NCBI GenBank assembly: GCA_038530575.1
Contig: JBCBCP010000007.1
Location: 51,351-115,350 of the forward strand
Length of the DNA: 64,000 bases
DNA from: JBCBCP01 sp038530575
GTDB taxonomy: Bacteria; Pseudomonadota; Alphaproteobacteria; Rhodobacterales; Rhodobacteraceae
Direction of reading: 5' to 3'
The notes below the pieces were generated by a model. The model made no database searches and had not been told where the DNA came from. It worked only from the letters and a program-made list of their open reading frames with translations. The translations under genes were made by a program, and so were the position numbers. Shown here in pieces: positions 1 through 6,965 of this stretch; the first letter of the stretch is position 1; each line of letters starts with the position of its first letter.

Positions 1-775
1 GGGCGGCGAGGATCGCCTTCTTTACGGCCTTGCGCGCGTCGCGGTCTGCATAGGCCCGGTTTGCCGCCAGAAGGTCAAGCAGAACCGCCTCCGGCAGGCG
101 CGTGTTCGTCGCAGGTACCGGCGCCAGCGCACTCAAGATGTCGGGGGGCATATCGCATTGTGCGAAAAGCCCCGCCGCTGGCCCCAACGCGTCGTCCTGG
201 TGCGCCTCCAGCGCACCCGACGTCACGTCCACCTCTGCCCGCTCCGCCACCCGGTCCAGAATGGCGGCAAAATCCGCGGCAGCAGCATAGCGATCTGCAA
301 AGGCGTCAAAATCCAGCACCATCGAAGAAGATTTCACATGTTCCCAATAGGCCGAGCGTAGCCACGCTTCCGCCTCGCGGATCCCGGCATAGATCACCAA
401 TTGTGCCTCCGGAAACCGCTTGCGCACCGACCCTGCATACACCCGTACGAGTTCCGGTGCGGCGCCATAGTCCATCAGGTCGCCCCGCCCCGGCATATGG
501 CCCGACAACTCTTCGGCCGAAACAATAAGCGCCCGGCGTGGCATCCCCGGTAGTGCGCCAAGCATCGCATCAAAACGGCGCGCCGTCTTGGCAAGGCTCA
601 GCGGGTCGCGCCACGTCGAATAGCCGCGCGATCCGTGCAGCAACTCCTTTATCTGCGGCTTCAGTCGCAGCGCCGCATGCCGCTTCAACACGGCTCGATT
701 GGCGCGAAGCACCGCCTGCACGCTCGACGTGCCGGTCTTGTGAAAGCCAATATGCAGAACAACGCGCCGGGGCAT
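1..775 (-). CDS. Sulfotransferase-like protein, copy 3 of a tandem trio (C-terminus cut by window edge)
   Basis: The reading frame starts at an ATG at 773-775 and runs off the left edge, giving about 258 residues without a stop. Residues 8-17 read HIGFHKTGTS, the glycine/lysine/threonine loop that binds the 5'-phosphosulfate of PAPS in sulfotransferases. Further in are an HMPGRGDLMDYGAAP segment and a REAEAWLRSAYW segment resembling the 3'-phosphate-binding R...S motif. Both are shared with the next two genes. The start codon overlaps the previous gene's TGA by one base (TGATG), so translation is probably coupled. Family assignment rests on motifs; the acceptor substrate is unknown. Confidence 0.7.
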   Translation of the reverse strand, partial: MPRRVVLHIGFHKTGTSSVQAVLRANRAVLKRHAALRLKPQIKELLHGSRGYSTWRDPLSLAKTARRFDAMLGALPGMPRRALIVSAEELSGHMPGRGDLMDYGAAPELVRVYAGSVRKRFPEAQLVIYAGIREAEAWLRSAYWEHVKSSSMVLDFDAFADRYAAAADFAAILDRVAERAEVDVTSGALEAHQDDALGPAAGLFAQCDMPPDILSALAPVPATNTRLPEAVLLDLLAANRAYADRDARKAVKKAILAA

Positions 776-1545
776 CACCACGACCGCCCATGAAGCTTTT
801 TCATTTCGGCCCGCCGCTGTGCCTCGGGCATGCCAGCTCTGTTCAGCGTCAGCATCGCATCGATCTTGGCTTGTGGCGGCGCAGTATTGGCCGGAGGAAG
901 GGGAGACAATTCGCTCAAGTCAATACCCGGCGTGACACGACCCAGCAGCGCCTCCGCCGGCCCCAGCCGCAACCCACCAATCTGCTCGAGCGCCAGCACC
1001 TCGACGGGCACATCCACCGCCTGCGTGATCTGGGCAGCAATGCCCGCCAGATCGGCCGAGGCGGCGTAGTCCTGCGCGTAGGCTTCCGCGCCTTGTGTGA
1101 TCGGTGTCGCGCGAAGGTGCTGTAGCCAGCAGCTGCGCAGCCATGGGCCGGGTGCGCGCGTCGTCAGAATAACCCGTTGTACCGCGTCCGGATGCACCTC
1201 TGAAAATGTATCGGTGATGGCGGCCATCAGCTTGGGTGCAGCGCCGTAATCCACAAGCCCGCGCCGCCCCGGCATATGCCCGCACAGATCCTCTGAACTG
1301 AGAAGAACCGTCCTCGCATCCCAGTTTTCGCCCAGCACGGCGGCCTCATAACGTACCAGTGCAAGGTCCGCGGCCGCGCGACTGACGCTGTAGACGCGCG
1401 CGGCCTCGCAGAGCCCAACCATCTCAGCGCGCAAGATCACGCGCATGTGGGGAGACAGCACGTCGCGGTTCGCCCGCAACACCGCTTGGGCAGAGGTCGT
1501 ACCGGTCTTATGAAATCCTGCATGGATCGTGATCAACGCGGTCAT
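775..1545 (-). CDS. Sulfotransferase-like protein, copy 2 of a tandem trio
   Basis: A 256-residue protein with the PAPS-loop motif GFHKTGTTS at residues 10-18, a central SSEDLCGHMPGRRGLVDYGAAP segment and a WLRSCW segment, matching its two neighbours. These are the two cofactor-contact regions expected in sulfotransferases. No signal peptide or membrane segment is seen, so a cytoplasmic enzyme is likely. It overlaps the preceding gene by ATGA and the following one by one base. The three paralogues probably arose by tandem duplication. Substrate unknown; a function in surface polysaccharide or metabolite sulfation is only a guess. Confidence 0.7.
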   Translation of the reverse strand: MTALITIHAGFHKTGTTSAQAVLRANRDVLSPHMRVILRAEMVGLCEAARVYSVSRAAADLALVRYEAAVLGENWDARTVLLSSEDLCGHMPGRRGLVDYGAAPKLMAAITDTFSEVHPDAVQRVILTTRAPGPWLRSCWLQHLRATPITQGAEAYAQDYAASADLAGIAAQITQAVDVPVEVLALEQIGGLRLGPAEALLGRVTPGIDLSELSPLPPANTAPPQAKIDAMLTLNRAGMPEAQRRAEMKKLHGRSW

Positions 1546-2291
1546 TGCGTGGCTTTCATCAGTGCCAATGCGTCCGACTTTGTCCGGCGTAGGTCTGCGT
1601 CGCTTAGGTCCGATCGGTTCATCTTGAGGAGCAGCGCGGCCATGTCCGGTCTCAGGCCCACCTTCAGCGGCTTCTGCGGGAGCAGCGATATGTCAGGTAG
1701 GCCAAACAGCTCCAGCAGCGGCCCGGCCAGGCCAAGTGGATGCGTCGCGCCCATCTCAAGCGGTAGGCGCAGCACCGAACCGCCTGATGCGTCCTCCAAT
1801 GCCGCGGTCTGCACGTCTAGGTCACTGACCGCGGCAAAGCGCGCGGCAAAGGCCTCCAGATCGTCGGTTAGCCGGTGCACCTTGAGGTTCTGCATCCACA
1901 ATGAGCGGAGCCACGCCGCGCCGGGCCGCACGCCAAAGGCAAAGCGGGCCGGCCCGGCCGCTCGCATTGCGCCGACAAGCGCAGGGGCCGCCCGGTAGTC
2001 CTGCACCCCTGGATCTCCGGGCATTCCGCCGCATAGATCGACGCAAGACACCAAGGTCGGGCGGTCTTGTGGCGGCATCGCCTGTGCAAAGGCAGCCGCA
2101 AACGCGCTCAGGCGTGCCGGCTTCGGCGCGGCAGAATATCGTTTGGCCAGCGCCACAACTTCGCCGAGCTGAGGTGTTGCTATCACCTCAAGATGCGGAC
2201 GCAGAACGTTCGCGTTTCGCAGCAAAAAATGCTCGATCGTGGATGTGCCGGTCTTGTGAAATCCGGCGTGGATCACGCGCACGGCGCTCAC
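1542..2291 (-). CDS. Sulfotransferase-like protein, copy 1 of a tandem trio
   Basis: A 249-residue protein with HAGFHKTGTST at residues 8-18, then a SCVDLCGGMPG...DYRAAP segment and RPGAAWLRSLW, the same three landmarks as its paralogues. It starts inside the stop of rimM (ATGA overlap at 2288-2291), tying a non-ribosomal enzyme translationally to a ribosome-maturation gene. The motifs support sulfotransferase fold and PAPS binding. Nothing in the sequence identifies the acceptor. Confidence 0.7.
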   Translation of the reverse strand: MSAVRVIHAGFHKTGTSTIEHFLLRNANVLRPHLEVIATPQLGEVVALAKRYSAAPKPARLSAFAAAFAQAMPPQDRPTLVSCVDLCGGMPGDPGVQDYRAAPALVGAMRAAGPARFAFGVRPGAAWLRSLWMQNLKVHRLTDDLEAFAARFAAVSDLDVQTAALEDASGGSVLRLPLEMGATHPLGLAGPLLELFGLPDISLLPQKPLKVGLRPDMAALLLKMNRSDLSDADLRRTKSDALALMKATQ

Positions 2292-2800
2292 GCCTCAAAA
2301 AGCCCCTCGGGAGGGTCAGCGACAATGCGACCGGCGGCAAGGTCTACCGTGGGCACCGCCGCCTTCGTGAACGGCAGCAGCACCGTGGCCCGCGCGCCGG
2401 GCACCACCACTTCCAAGAGGTCCGACGCCCCGTGGTTCAGCACCGCACGCACTGTGCCAAGGGCGACACCGCCTGTATCCACCACGGAGAGCCCTTCGAG
2501 ATCGGCATGGTAAAACTCGTCGTCAGGAAGGTGCGGCAACTGATCGCGCCGGGCATAGAGTAAAGTGCCTTTCAGCGCGTCAGCGTCCTCTTTTGTGGCC
2601 ACCTCGGCAATGCGCACGGAAAACCCGGTCTTGATCGGATGCACAATCGCTAGCGTGAAAGAGCCGGTTCCGTCCTCGAGGGTCAGAGGATTGTAAGACT
2701 CTATGTCCGACGGCTCACCGCAAAACGACTTCACCCGCAGCTCGCCGCGCACACCGTACGCGCCGCCAATGGCTCCGACACAGATCCGTTCATCACTCAT
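2288..2800 (-). CDS. rimM: 16S rRNA processing protein RimM
   Basis: A 170-residue protein of typical RimM length. The N-terminal barrel carries the family motif VGAIGGAYGVRGELRVKSF (about residues 8-26), and the C-terminal PRC-barrel half contains FYHADLEGLSVVD and DLLEV. RimM binds ribosomal protein S19 and assists maturation of the 30S head. It overlaps a small membrane-protein gene upstream (ATGA at 2797-2800) and the sulfotransferase-like gene downstream. In many alphaproteobacteria rimM sits with rpsP and trmD; here trmD does not follow within the window. Confidence 0.95.
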   Translation of the reverse strand: MSDERICVGAIGGAYGVRGELRVKSFCGEPSDIESYNPLTLEDGTGSFTLAIVHPIKTGFSVRIAEVATKEDADALKGTLLYARRDQLPHLPDDEFYHADLEGLSVVDTGGVALGTVRAVLNHGASDLLEVVVPGARATVLLPFTKAAVPTVDLAAGRIVADPPEGLFEA

Positions 2801-2937
2801 TGCACGCCCCGGCAGATTCCGTCCCGCATCACGCCGCCCGCTTCAACGCACCGCGTCGCCGCTGTTTGCGATTCGTAAACCCAGCCCGCGGCAAACGCCG
2901 CAGGCAAAAGGATGACAAGGCGAAGCAGTTTGAACAT
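2797..2937 (-). CDS. Small membrane-anchored protein, 46 aa
   Basis: The reading frame extends upstream to 2979, but the ATG at 2935-2937 is preceded by an AGGAG ribosome-binding site at good spacing, so the 46-residue version is preferred. Residues 1-17 (MFKLLRLVILLPAAFAA) form one membrane segment or uncleaved signal. A short soluble tail with two cysteines and a CVEAGGVMRDGICRG stretch follows. The stop overlaps the rimM start. Function unknown; its position in the rimM transcript suggests it is genuinely translated. Confidence 0.6.
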   Translation of the reverse strand: MFKLLRLVILLPAAFAAGWVYESQTAATRCVEAGGVMRDGICRGVQ

Positions 2938-3086
2938 GACTCCTGTCTTGCCGCCGCTTGCTGGATCTGTCCAGTGCACGCTTGCAGCACGCGCCTGCTC
3001 CTGAATACACTACAGGTGATTTCGGTCTCCGGGCTGCGGGACGCTTTCCGCGGCGGTTTTTGCATTCCTTGACGCCGAGATCCCAC

Positions 3087-3539
3087 ATGACACCTACCAT
3101 TCGTCCCTCCTCCGCAACCGATACGGACGCTTTAGCGGCCATTGCAGATGTGAACCTTTTTCCCGCGGACTTACTAACCCCGATGATTGCACCCTTCCTT
3201 TCGGGGGCACCGGCACTTTGGCTAACAGCCGAACGTGGAGGGCGCGTATGTGGTTTTGCCTTTGCCGAGCCTGAGCCACTGACAGATGCGACTTGGAACC
3301 TGCGCGTGATCGCTGCCGATCCGGCGGGGCAGGGCACTGGGCGCGCGCTCCTTGATGCTGCTGAGCGCACACTTCACAAGAACGGTGCAGGGTTGTTGAT
3401 CATCGACACGACGCAGACCGAAGCGCAGAACGCGGCACGGCGGCTTTACCTGTCATCGGGATATGCGCAAGTGGGGCATATCCAGGATTTTTTTGCCAAG
3501 GGCGAGGACAGGGTCACATTCGCCAAACGCCTGACTTGA
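3087..3539 (+). CDS. GNAT-family N-acetyltransferase (RimI-like)
   Basis: A 150-residue GNAT. I start it at the ATG at 3087 rather than further upstream because the sequence before it has no family character and overlaps the divergent small gene. The acetyl-CoA-binding motif is visible as VIAADPAGQGTGRALLDAAE (about residues 73-92), followed by the late-helix motif ARRLYLSSGYAQVG. Such small GNATs acetylate protein N-termini or small amines; the substrate is not evident. It lies on the plus strand between two minus-strand halves of a ribosomal block. Confidence 0.8.
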   Translation: MTPTIRPSSATDTDALAAIADVNLFPADLLTPMIAPFLSGAPALWLTAERGGRVCGFAFAEPEPLTDATWNLRVIAADPAGQGTGRALLDAAERTLHKNGAGLLIIDTTQTEAQNAARRLYLSSGYAQVGHIQDFFAKGEDRVTFAKRLT

Positions 3540-3544
3540 AGATC

Positions 3545-3570
3545 AAAAAAGGCCCCCGGTTGCGGGGGCC
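3545..3570 (-). terminator. Intrinsic terminator downstream of rpsP
   Basis: Inverted repeat GGCCCCC (3551-3557) and GGGGGCC (3564-3570) with a six-base loop. On the minus strand it is followed by a run of six T (complement of 3545-3550). It lies 36 bases after the rpsP stop and so ends the ffh-rpsP transcript. On the plus strand the hairpin follows the GNAT gene directly but has only a weak T-run. Confidence 0.8.
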
Positions 3571-3605
3571 CTTTCGGCTGGGTTTAGAGCTGTTGGCGCT
3601 GAAAG

Positions 3606-3995
3606 TTACTCTGCAGTCTCTTCTGCAGCAGCCTCTTCGGCGGGGGCCTCTGCGGCCGCGGCGGCCTTGGCAGCCTTCTCTTCCGCGCGCTCCTGCGCCT
3701 TCTTGCCCGGCGTGCCCTTGTTCGGGTTGCTGCGCTCTTTCTTGTCCAGAACGCCCGCAGCTTCCAGCATGCGCGCGACGCGGTCGGTCGGCTGCGCGCC
3801 CTTGTCGAGCCATGCCTTGACGGCGTCGACGTCCATCTTCACGCGCTCTTCGCTGTCCTTGGGCAGCAGCGGGTTATAGGTGCCCAGCTTTTCGATGAAG
3901 CGGCCGTCGCGCGGCATGCGGCTGTCGGCGGCGACGATGCGGTAGAACGGGCGCTTTTTGGAGCCGCCGCGGGCGAGACGAATTTTCATAGCCAT
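3606..3995 (-). CDS. rpsP: 30S ribosomal protein S16
   Basis: A 129-residue S16. The conserved N-terminus MKIRLARGGSKKRPFYRIV and the RDGRFIEKLGTYNPL segment identify it. After about residue 90 it carries an Ala/Glu-rich low-complexity tail (AAAAAEAPAEEAAAEETAE), an extension frequent in alphaproteobacterial S16. The start chosen is MAMK with an AAGGAAAAA ribosome-binding site; the internal ATG two codons later is an alternative. It is the last gene of the ffh operon and is followed by a strong terminator. Confidence 0.97.
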   Translation of the reverse strand: MAMKIRLARGGSKKRPFYRIVAADSRMPRDGRFIEKLGTYNPLLPKDSEERVKMDVDAVKAWLDKGAQPTDRVARMLEAAGVLDKKERSNPNKGTPGKKAQERAEEKAAKAAAAAEAPAEEAAAEETAE

Positions 3996-4034
3996 GGTTG
4001 TTTTTCCTTTAAGGTCAGTGTGATGCGCCAGCCG

Positions 4035-4331
4035 TCAGGACTGGTGCGCTTTGTGGTGCCGAATAACCTCGGCAATGATGAAGTTCAGGAACTTCTTGGC
4101 GAATTCGGGGTCCACGTCGGCCCGCCTCGCCAAATCTTCGAGCCGTGCGATCTGCGCGGCTTCGCGGGCAGGATCGCTGGGCGGAAGGTCGTGTTCGGCC
4201 TTGAGTTTCCCCACGGCCTCGGTGTGTTTGAACCGCTCGCCGAGCGTATAAATCAGGATCGCGTCCAGCCGGTCGATGCTGGCGCGGTGCTCCTTCAGGA
4301 TCTCGGCTGCGCGGATTTGGTCTTCGGTCAT
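4035..4331 (-). CDS. Chorismate mutase, AroQ class
   Basis: A 98-residue all-helical protein with the AroQ landmarks RASIDRLDAILIYTLGER (about residues 16-33), VGKLKAEHDLPPSDPAREA and IARLEDLA. The Arg and Lys residues in these stretches line the chorismate site. It converts chorismate to prephenate for Phe/Tyr synthesis. It stands alone, without a fused prephenate dehydratase or dehydrogenase domain. It sits 39 bases upstream of rpsP and downstream of the GNAT array. Confidence 0.9.
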   Translation of the reverse strand: MTEDQIRAAEILKEHRASIDRLDAILIYTLGERFKHTEAVGKLKAEHDLPPSDPAREAAQIARLEDLARRADVDPEFAKKFLNFIIAEVIRHHKAHQS

Positions 4332-4370
4332 CTCGAAGCCTCGTTTCGGGGTAAGGGGCGGCAGGCCGGC

Positions 4371-4402
4371 CCTCCGGGGGGAGTTTTCTTGGCCAAGTGA
4401 AG
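4371..4402 (+). repeat. Dispersed hairpin element, copy 1
   Basis: CTCC-GGGG-GGAG hairpin, then TTTTCTTGGCCAAGTGAAG. The same arrangement recurs at 12079-12110 and 48628-48661. It lies between the chorismate mutase start and the stop of the adjacent GNAT gene, oriented opposite to both genes. It looks like a terminator-type hairpin plus T-run with an extra conserved 3' tail. Confidence 0.6.
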
Positions 4403-4404
4403 CA

Positions 4405-4932
4405 TCATATCAGTTCCTCCGGGCCGGGGTGGCGCCAGATTTGGACCGGGCCGAAACGTTCGTGTTCGAAGTCGTAGTCGTAGGTGGCGCCAAGGCGGGT
4501 GGCGACTGCGGCAGAGGCCCTGTTGGCCGGGTCGATCATCGAGGTGAGCGTGGTCCAGCGGAGGGTATTGTAGGCGTAGTCGCGCGCGGCGCGGCCCGCT
4601 TCCGTGGCGTAGCCCTTGCCCGTGGCGCCGTCGAAAAGGTCCCAGCCCAGCTCGTTCTCTGGGAAGCCTTCGGGGTACCACAGGCCAATAATGCCGATGG
4701 CCGCGTCGTTGCCTTTTTCGGTGACGATCCAGCGGCCATAGCCGCGCAGGACCCAATGGCCCGCTTCTTGCGCCAAAGTGCGCCAAGACCGCTCGCTCGG
4801 GATCGGGCCGCCGACGAACTTTGCGCGGTCCGATGCGAAAAATGCGGCGTAGGCGTCAAAATCGCTGGCCTGTGGCGGGCGCAGGATCAGGCGCTCGGTC
4901 TCAAGCGTCGGGGCGGCGAATGTGACGGTCAT
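4405..4932 (-). CDS. GNAT N-acetyltransferase, RimJ/RimL type (array member 5)
   Basis: A 175-residue protein. The start at 4932 is chosen because it overlaps the upstream stop by ATGA. Signature elements are LETERLILRPPQASDF near the N-terminus, GYGRWIV, WDLFDGATGKGYATEAGRAARDYA (acetyl-CoA-binding motif A) and ANRASAAVATRLGA. This is the RimJ/RimL-like layout, whose characterised members acetylate ribosomal protein N-termini. It is the last of five paralogues between ffh and the chorismate mutase gene. Confidence 0.85.
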   Translation of the reverse strand: MTVTFAAPTLETERLILRPPQASDFDAYAAFFASDRAKFVGGPIPSERSWRTLAQEAGHWVLRGYGRWIVTEKGNDAAIGIIGLWYPEGFPENELGWDLFDGATGKGYATEAGRAARDYAYNTLRWTTLTSMIDPANRASAAVATRLGATYDYDFEHERFGPVQIWRHPGPEELI

Positions 4933-5432
4933 GCCGGCACCTCGCGGCGCAGGCGGAAGGTGAGGGCGCCTTCGTACCATGCGGGCGCGGCCTCATCGGT
5001 CTGGGTGGCGCCAATGCGGCGGGCGATGGCGATGGAGGCGGCGTTGTCCGGCAGGATGCGGATAATCATCTCGGGCCAGTCTTGCGCGCGCAGGTGATCC
5101 CAGACCGCGGTGGCGGCTTCGGTGGCGAGGCCTTTGCCCTCGGCGGCGCCGTCCCAGAGCGTCCAGGTCATTTCGGGTTGGCCCGCGTCAATGCCAAGCG
5201 GGCCGACATGGCCGATGGGCGCGCCATTGTGCACCATCACGTAGCGGCCGTAGCCGCGCAGGGCCCAGTGGCCCGCCATCGCGCAATACTTCTCAAACGC
5301 TTGCGCCTCGGTGAATGGGCCGCCGACAAAGCCTGCCCGGTCTGACATGCAATAGGCGGTGTAGGCCGGCACGTCGCCGGCCAGCGGTTTGCGCAGCGTG
5401 AGGCGCGCCGTGCTGAGCGTTTCGGCGATCAT
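4929..5432 (-). CDS. GNAT N-acetyltransferase, RimJ/RimL type (array member 4)
   Basis: A 167-residue paralogue starting at the ATG at 5430-5432, which overlaps the upstream stop. It has LSTARLTLRKPLAGDV, GHWALRGYGRYVMV, GKGLATEAATAVWDHL and NAASIAIARRIGATQ. The C-terminus, with WYEGALTFRLRREV, differs from the RHPGPE end of members 3 and 5. It is probably a small-molecule or protein N-acetyltransferase; substrate unknown. Confidence 0.85.
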   Translation of the reverse strand: MIAETLSTARLTLRKPLAGDVPAYTAYCMSDRAGFVGGPFTEAQAFEKYCAMAGHWALRGYGRYVMVHNGAPIGHVGPLGIDAGQPEMTWTLWDGAAEGKGLATEAATAVWDHLRAQDWPEMIIRILPDNAASIAIARRIGATQTDEAAPAWYEGALTFRLRREVPA

Positions 5433-5941
5433 GAGACCGCCTCCGGGCCGGGGTGCCGGTAAACCATGATCGGCTCCCGCCCGGGAAGACACCAGTCCGC
5501 TTCGCGCACGGCACCCATCGCCTCTGCCACCCTGACGGAGGCATCATTTCCGGGCGCGATCATGCTGATCACCGTGGTCCAGCCGAGGGTGTCATAGGCG
5601 TATTCGCGTGCGGCGCGACCTGCCTCGGAGGCATAGCCCTTGCCGTTGCCGTCCCAGATGTACCAGCCGACTTCAGGCTCGGGCCAGTTCATCGGGTAAT
5701 GCAGGCCGACGAGGCCGATGGCGGTGTCATCGTCGTGGCGCGTGACCATCCAGCGACCAAACCCGCGCATCGTCCAGTGGCCGATCACCTGCGCGAGGTA
5801 GCGCCAAGTGTCCGCGGGGCTTTGCGGTCCGCCGACGAAATTGGATGCTTCGGACTCGTAGAACGCGGCAAAGGGGCCGATGTCCTGCGGGCCGGGGGCG
5901 CGCAGGATCAGGCGCTGAGTGCGGAGGGTCGGAGGCGTCAT
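5429..5941 (-). CDS. GNAT N-acetyltransferase, RimJ/RimL type (array member 3)
   Basis: A 170-residue paralogue starting at 5941 (ATGA overlap with member 2). Landmarks are LRTQRLILRAPGPQDI, GFGRWMVTRHDDD, GNGKGYASEAGRAAREYA and DASVRVAEAMGAV, ending in VYRHPGPE. It is closest by eye to member 5, so a recent duplication between these two is plausible, with member 4 between them more diverged. Confidence 0.85.
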   Translation of the reverse strand: MTPPTLRTQRLILRAPGPQDIGPFAAFYESEASNFVGGPQSPADTWRYLAQVIGHWTMRGFGRWMVTRHDDDTAIGLVGLHYPMNWPEPEVGWYIWDGNGKGYASEAGRAAREYAYDTLGWTTVISMIAPGNDASVRVAEAMGAVREADWCLPGREPIMVYRHPGPEAVS

Positions 5942-6444
5942 GCGGCCCTCCGGTGGCGGTACACGGCGGTGTCTTCGGGGCTGTCGCCTTTGGCCCACGG
6001 GCCGTTCGGGTCAGGCTGCGCGCCAAGCCGGGTCGCGAGCGCGATGGAGCGGGTGTTTTCAAGGTCGATATAACTGACGACCGAGGTGGCATCGGTGTTT
6101 GCCCAATACCAGTCGCGGGCGGTCGCCGCAGCCTCGAAGGCATAGCCGTGTCCTTCCGCCCCCGCGGTCAGGGTCCAGCCAAGTTCAGGCTCCGGGAAAT
6201 GCGGCGGGTGCCAGAGGGCAATCTCGCCCACAAAGCCCTGCGCGCTTTCGATCATCCACCCGCCAAAGCCACTGATCTGCCACTGCGCGGTGATGTTGCA
6301 GAACATGTCCCACGCGCGGGCACGGGTGTAGGGGCCGCCCATGTAGCGGGTGCGCGCGTCGCCCAGCAGTGCGGCATAGGCGTCGAAGTCAGACGCCTGC
6401 GCGCCGCGCAGGGTCAAGCGATCGGTGGTCAGGGTCGGGATCAT
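5938..6444 (-). CDS. GNAT N-acetyltransferase, RimJ/RimL type (array member 2)
   Basis: A 168-residue paralogue. It begins LTTDRLTLRGAQASDFDAY. Motif A reads AEGHGYAFEAAATARDWY, with His and Phe where the others have Lys and Thr or Ser, and the end is TAVYRHRR. Start at 6444 in an ATGA overlap. The altered motif A may tune CoA binding or acceptor choice; activity is still expected because the glycine framework is kept. Confidence 0.85.
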   Translation of the reverse strand: MIPTLTTDRLTLRGAQASDFDAYAALLGDARTRYMGGPYTRARAWDMFCNITAQWQISGFGGWMIESAQGFVGEIALWHPPHFPEPELGWTLTAGAEGHGYAFEAAATARDWYWANTDATSVVSYIDLENTRSIALATRLGAQPDPNGPWAKGDSPEDTAVYRHRRAA

Positions 6445-6965
6445 GCGGCGACCTCGGGATGTTCCCAAATCGTCGCGTCAGGCGCGTGGACCGGGACCGC
6501 GCCACTGTCGACTGCGCCAAGGCGGGTCGCGACGGCTTGCGAGCGGGAGTTGCTCCGGTGGATATAGCTGACGAGGCGGGTGAGGCCGTGGGTTTCAGCG
6601 GCCCATGCACGGATGCAGGTGGCGGCTTCGGTCGCATAGCCCTTACCGGTACTGCCTTCGTAAAGATGCCACGCGAGTTCCGGCCGGTCCCAGCCGCGGT
6701 GGTTCAGGATGCCCACGCGGCCCAGCGGCGCCGGGTCATCGTGGGTTTGCAGGATGAAGAACCCGTAGCCGTGCCATTGCCAGTGCCCCACCCCGGCAAG
6801 AAAGGCGAACCACGCATCGCTTTCGCTGCCGGTCTCGCCTTGCTCCGCCATCTGCGGGTTCGTCGTCACGAACGTCGTAAACGCCTCCAAGTCCGCGCGG
6901 GTCGGGCCGCGCAGGGTCAGACGCTCGGTGCTGAGCGTGGGGGCGTTGGTGAGCGGGTCGGTCAT
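6441..6965 (-). CDS. GNAT N-acetyltransferase, RimJ/RimL type (array member 1)
   Basis: A 174-residue paralogue directly coupled to ffh (ATGA overlap at 6962-6965). Landmarks are LSTERLTLRGPTRADLEAF, HGYGFFIL, YEGSTGKGYATEAATCIRAWA and NSRSQAVATRLGA. It is the ffh-proximal member of the array and would be translated from ffh-terminating ribosomes. Substrate unknown. Confidence 0.85.
   Translation of the reverse strand: MTDPLTNAPTLSTERLTLRGPTRADLEAFTTFVTTNPQMAEQGETGSESDAWFAFLAGVGHWQWHGYGFFILQTHDDPAPLGRVGILNHRGWDRPELAWHLYEGSTGKGYATEAATCIRAWAAETHGLTRLVSYIHRSNSRSQAVATRLGAVDSGAVPVHAPDATIWEHPEVAA

Noticed and set aside
2958..3086. N-terminal extension of the plus-strand GNAT gene
   Set aside because: The in-frame sequence upstream of the ATG at 3087 has no GNAT character and overlaps the divergent small gene region.
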